64,000 nucleotides of DNA, from assembly GCF_009002475.1 (NCBI RefSeq), contig NZ_AP019860.1:6524501-6588500 (forward strand), in the 5' to 3' direction. The position numbers and the translations under genes were made by a program. This DNA comes from Candidatus Uabimicrobium amorphum (GTDB taxonomy: Bacteria; Planctomycetota; Uabimicrobiia; Uabimicrobiales; Uabimicrobiaceae). This document shows, in pieces, positions 63,801 to 64,000 of the stretch (within the stretch, counting starts at the first letter, position 1; every line of letters begins with the position of its first letter). Below the pieces are notes generated by a model. The model did no database searches, was not told the DNA's origin, and saw only the letters and a program-made list of their open reading frames with translations.

Positions 63801-64000
63801 AAAAAGCAGAAAAGGCCGTACCAACTCTCATCCTATTACTACAAGACGATAATAGACATGTAGAAAAATCTGTAGTTGAGGCACTGATACGAATAGAAAA
63901 AATATCACCTCTCATTCCATTATTACGAAATAAAAATTATCATGTAAGATATTCTGCAAAAAAAATACTGATAAATATAGGAGAAAAAGTACTTCCCTTC
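57881..64000 (+). CDS. Exported caspase-like (C14) protease with HEAT repeats, 3' end beyond window
   Basis: The frame is open from the ATG at 57881 to the window edge (2040 codons) without a stop. A signal peptide (KKFVLLTVFLFVYLIAEN) leads to the caspase domain (about 125-415): AIVIGINEY, His in YYAGHGVPG (H230) and Cys in LDSCFSGS (C280), then GGNGDFMFFP. The linker (KMVAPLYLNG, then FRRSGCEAL) is shared with 40114 and, more distantly, 28353. HEAT repeats start near residue 840 (ALGKIGEKAHSAVPDLIPLL type) and continue to the edge. In 40114 the HEAT array is followed by a different helical repeat, so the same may follow here. Many adjacent repeats are nearly identical at DNA level, unlike the more diverged array in 40114, which points to recent amplification. 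Confidence 0.92.
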   Translation, partial: MKKFVLLTVFLFVYLIAENNHSQQVVQKWIDQLQNGTKKQKLSAIKMLKEISYKEKLDTDIVKKIWDQTLKEDDNELVILIQKMVRSIEKKQLHYKHTSIKPKKKSYRADPSNLTKNLGGITVLGSSNDFPSKQKYENCYAIVIGINEYDNFTDLQGPNFDASEIAKVLNDRYQFKNILLLTDKAPIVSRENIEVKLGKVTKELIENSIKKLKTNKIKSKDALFFYYAGHGVPGYIVAGDSQKVLSSGQPAKETMISLTKIAKNLEVLNARHTLMVLDSCFSGSLLEKEHRPDFSHLTSKEFVDPGGNNLTRVFNRRAFQVITAGAGDEVVADKLDEISTVYAQQFKNSRGHSPFTAVFLQAIQGLTGRDDGIILASQLGFYMMDTLVNDDRIKASQAPRYENVGGNGDFMFFPSEKVLNPKMVAPLYLNGIEFAVFRRSGCEALKNFIHDQKNQKEKASLIKSALPHIAKLLEDKQSIPCVAALKFIKHMTQDYAEVKEFSIIVPTLVKILTQKKNPTFFSMESNTHLAIECLGSLSPHIKSVETVDILKKYHQQQKAKWEKQRNRLRPEIVEMEEEKLKKQINRKLLSQQANDYYENIKIYYWLNSKGVAELDKYEGQKNLFLSVAEKDTQKRLDAFEELKEKLEDQDFIDYFVTRDKNIRKQVLKFLEKDSRDLAILLELLAKKYNAVRFDVAKDLEMIGERAFLSIINRLAIAKDKNNLSSKTHLLLPFENWKKKSLFSFISKLDKEEKKFFLPYLVEVNFENLYSEAINPEIDEETRLAISYLLGEKDVLEPFIAKFFLSINAIDALGKKAAILTISQKKKYKYSIVMIFKELLKSPNNDVRSSAAEILGQIERKAEEVVPALIPLLQDQNSGVRSSAVSALGLFGKKAEKAVPSIVSLLKDPDEDVRRKTEKSLKNIGTAETITVFIQLLQNQDSVIRSFAVEILGRIGEKAHSAVPALILALKDQDSWVRSSVAEALGKIGEKAHSAVPDLIPLLQDKNSSVRRYVVEALGKIGQKAHSAIPALILALKDNDVRSSAVEALGKIGEKAHSAVPDLIPLLQDKNSSVRQHVVDTLGKIGEKAHAAVPALILALKDQDIWVTEALGKIGEKAVPALILALEDENKYVRAYAAQALGAIREKAQKAVPNLIFLIKNGDENTKEFAAQALGKIGKKAVPALILALEDENKYVRAYAAQALGAIGEKAEKAVPTLISLLQNQDENVRRNVVDALGQIGEKAEQAVPALIALLENENDFIESVVRALGRIGEKAFSSLILLSQKPILQAQDFYITVNAQQELKIIGEKAVPVFILLLQDPDSYVRSSAAKALRIIGEKAEQAVPALISLLQDQDSQVRNSAVQALGAIGKKAEKAVPALIPLLQDENVRMNVVEALGAIGKKAEQAVPALIPLLQDENVRMNVVEALGAIGEKAEQAVPALIPLLQDENVKISVLETLGLVGEKAVPVLIPLLQDENVHMRILAARALGAIGEKAEQAVPALIPLLQDKNRSARATAIRTLGNIGEKAYVVSSFLIPLLKKDKHEKIETIRALGKIGEKSHTVVPSLVNLLQDKNSDVRREASVALNEIGEKALLSLIPLLRENILVRSQAVQILGKIGEKSSTVTPFLIPLLQEKDVGVRGFAAAVLGEIGRDAVFSLILLLQDNNQYVKREAAKALEKMGEKAEKAVPTLISLLQDQDSEVRSSVIKALGSIGEKAEKAIPTLISLLQDQHAEVRSSAARALGNIGEKSIPILTPLLKDSDKYVRKNAIRVLGNIGEKAVPTLIPLLKSLDKYDRRNAAEALGQIGEKAEEVVPILTPLLKDPDKYVRMYTAEALGKIGEKAHTAVPDLILLLQDKNSYVGVREVEALGLIGEKAEQAAPVLISFLQEPNLDLKFSAAEALIQLGKVEEAIPALVSLIKEEDFFGRTYAIKTLGKIGEKAEKAVPTLILLLKNEDWLVKSSAAETLGMIGKKAEKAVPTLILLLQDDNRHVEKSVVEALIRIEKISPLIPLLRNKNYHVRYSAKKILINIGEKVLPF
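62006..62284 (+). repeat. Three nearly identical 93-bp tandem units in the HEAT array
   Basis: Units begin at 62006, 62099 and 62192 (GCTGTGCCAGCTCTCATTCC). The spacing is exactly 93 bases, 31 codons, shorter than the usual 36-39-residue HEAT repeat in this protein. Other near-identical pairs lie at about 60834/61023 (offset 189) and 61226/61421 (offset 195). Confidence 0.9.

Overview
The window is AT-rich bacterial DNA dominated by large, repeat-built and mostly exported or membrane-bound proteins: caspase-fold proteases with WD40 or HEAT repeats, a membrane CHAT protease with TPRs, a Hanks-type kinase, an FHA remnant, an Hsp70/J-domain cluster, astacin-like metalloproteases and tail-fibre-like surface proteins. 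No rRNA, tRNA, CRISPR array, ribosomal protein or core metabolic gene was recognised. The mix (exported C14 caspases, HCDLKPEN/DWG kinase, very long HEAT proteins) is what I would expect of a complex-lifestyle bacterium such as a low-GC Planctomycetota relative (Candidatus Uabimicrobium-like). That placement is inference; the fibre C-terminal module and the astacin tail also resemble proteins common in Bacteroidota.

Layout. 1-2.0 kb: a truncated membrane/zinc-ribbon gene, then a chimeric wreck in which the start of an astacin gene runs into a frameshifted FHA gene. 2.1-6.45 kb: membrane TPR-CHAT protease. 6.45-6.9 kb: a small element with inverted ends. 7.2-13.66 kb: a compact operon of a membrane protein, helical-repeat protein, J-domain membrane protein, small adaptor, Hsp70 with C-terminal zinc ribbons and a small protein. 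13.8-20.8 kb: a membrane-protein paralogue, a small zinc ribbon, an astacin and two fibre-like proteins, closed by a strong terminator. 20.9-28.1 kb: a TPR-like protein, a rhomboid-like membrane protein, a small unknown, a fibre protein and several relics. 28.35-33.5 kb: exported caspase-WD40. 33.66-34.84 kb: nested IS200/IS605-type elements. 35.3-39.7 kb: second astacin and a convergent fibre gene. 40.1-47.0 kb: exported caspase-HEAT on the minus strand. 48-50.8 kb: Ser/Thr kinase plus a triple-repeat membrane protein. 51.4-57.5 kb: DUF4041/T5orf172 protein, HELEH metalloprotease with lectin-like repeats, HEAT protein. 57.9 kb to the edge: a third caspase, with HEAT repeats, running out of the window.

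How it may work together (inference): caspase/CHAT proteases carrying protein-interaction repeats, a kinase, an FHA remnant and a chaperone adaptor cluster look like a signalling/conflict or regulated-proteolysis repertoire. The astacin and fibre genes look like an adhesion and digestion set. The region is evolutionarily restless: at least seven short relics of genes whose intact paralogues lie in the same window are present, plus a near-identical 558-bp duplication 13.9 kb apart and recently amplified repeats inside the HEAT and fibre genes.
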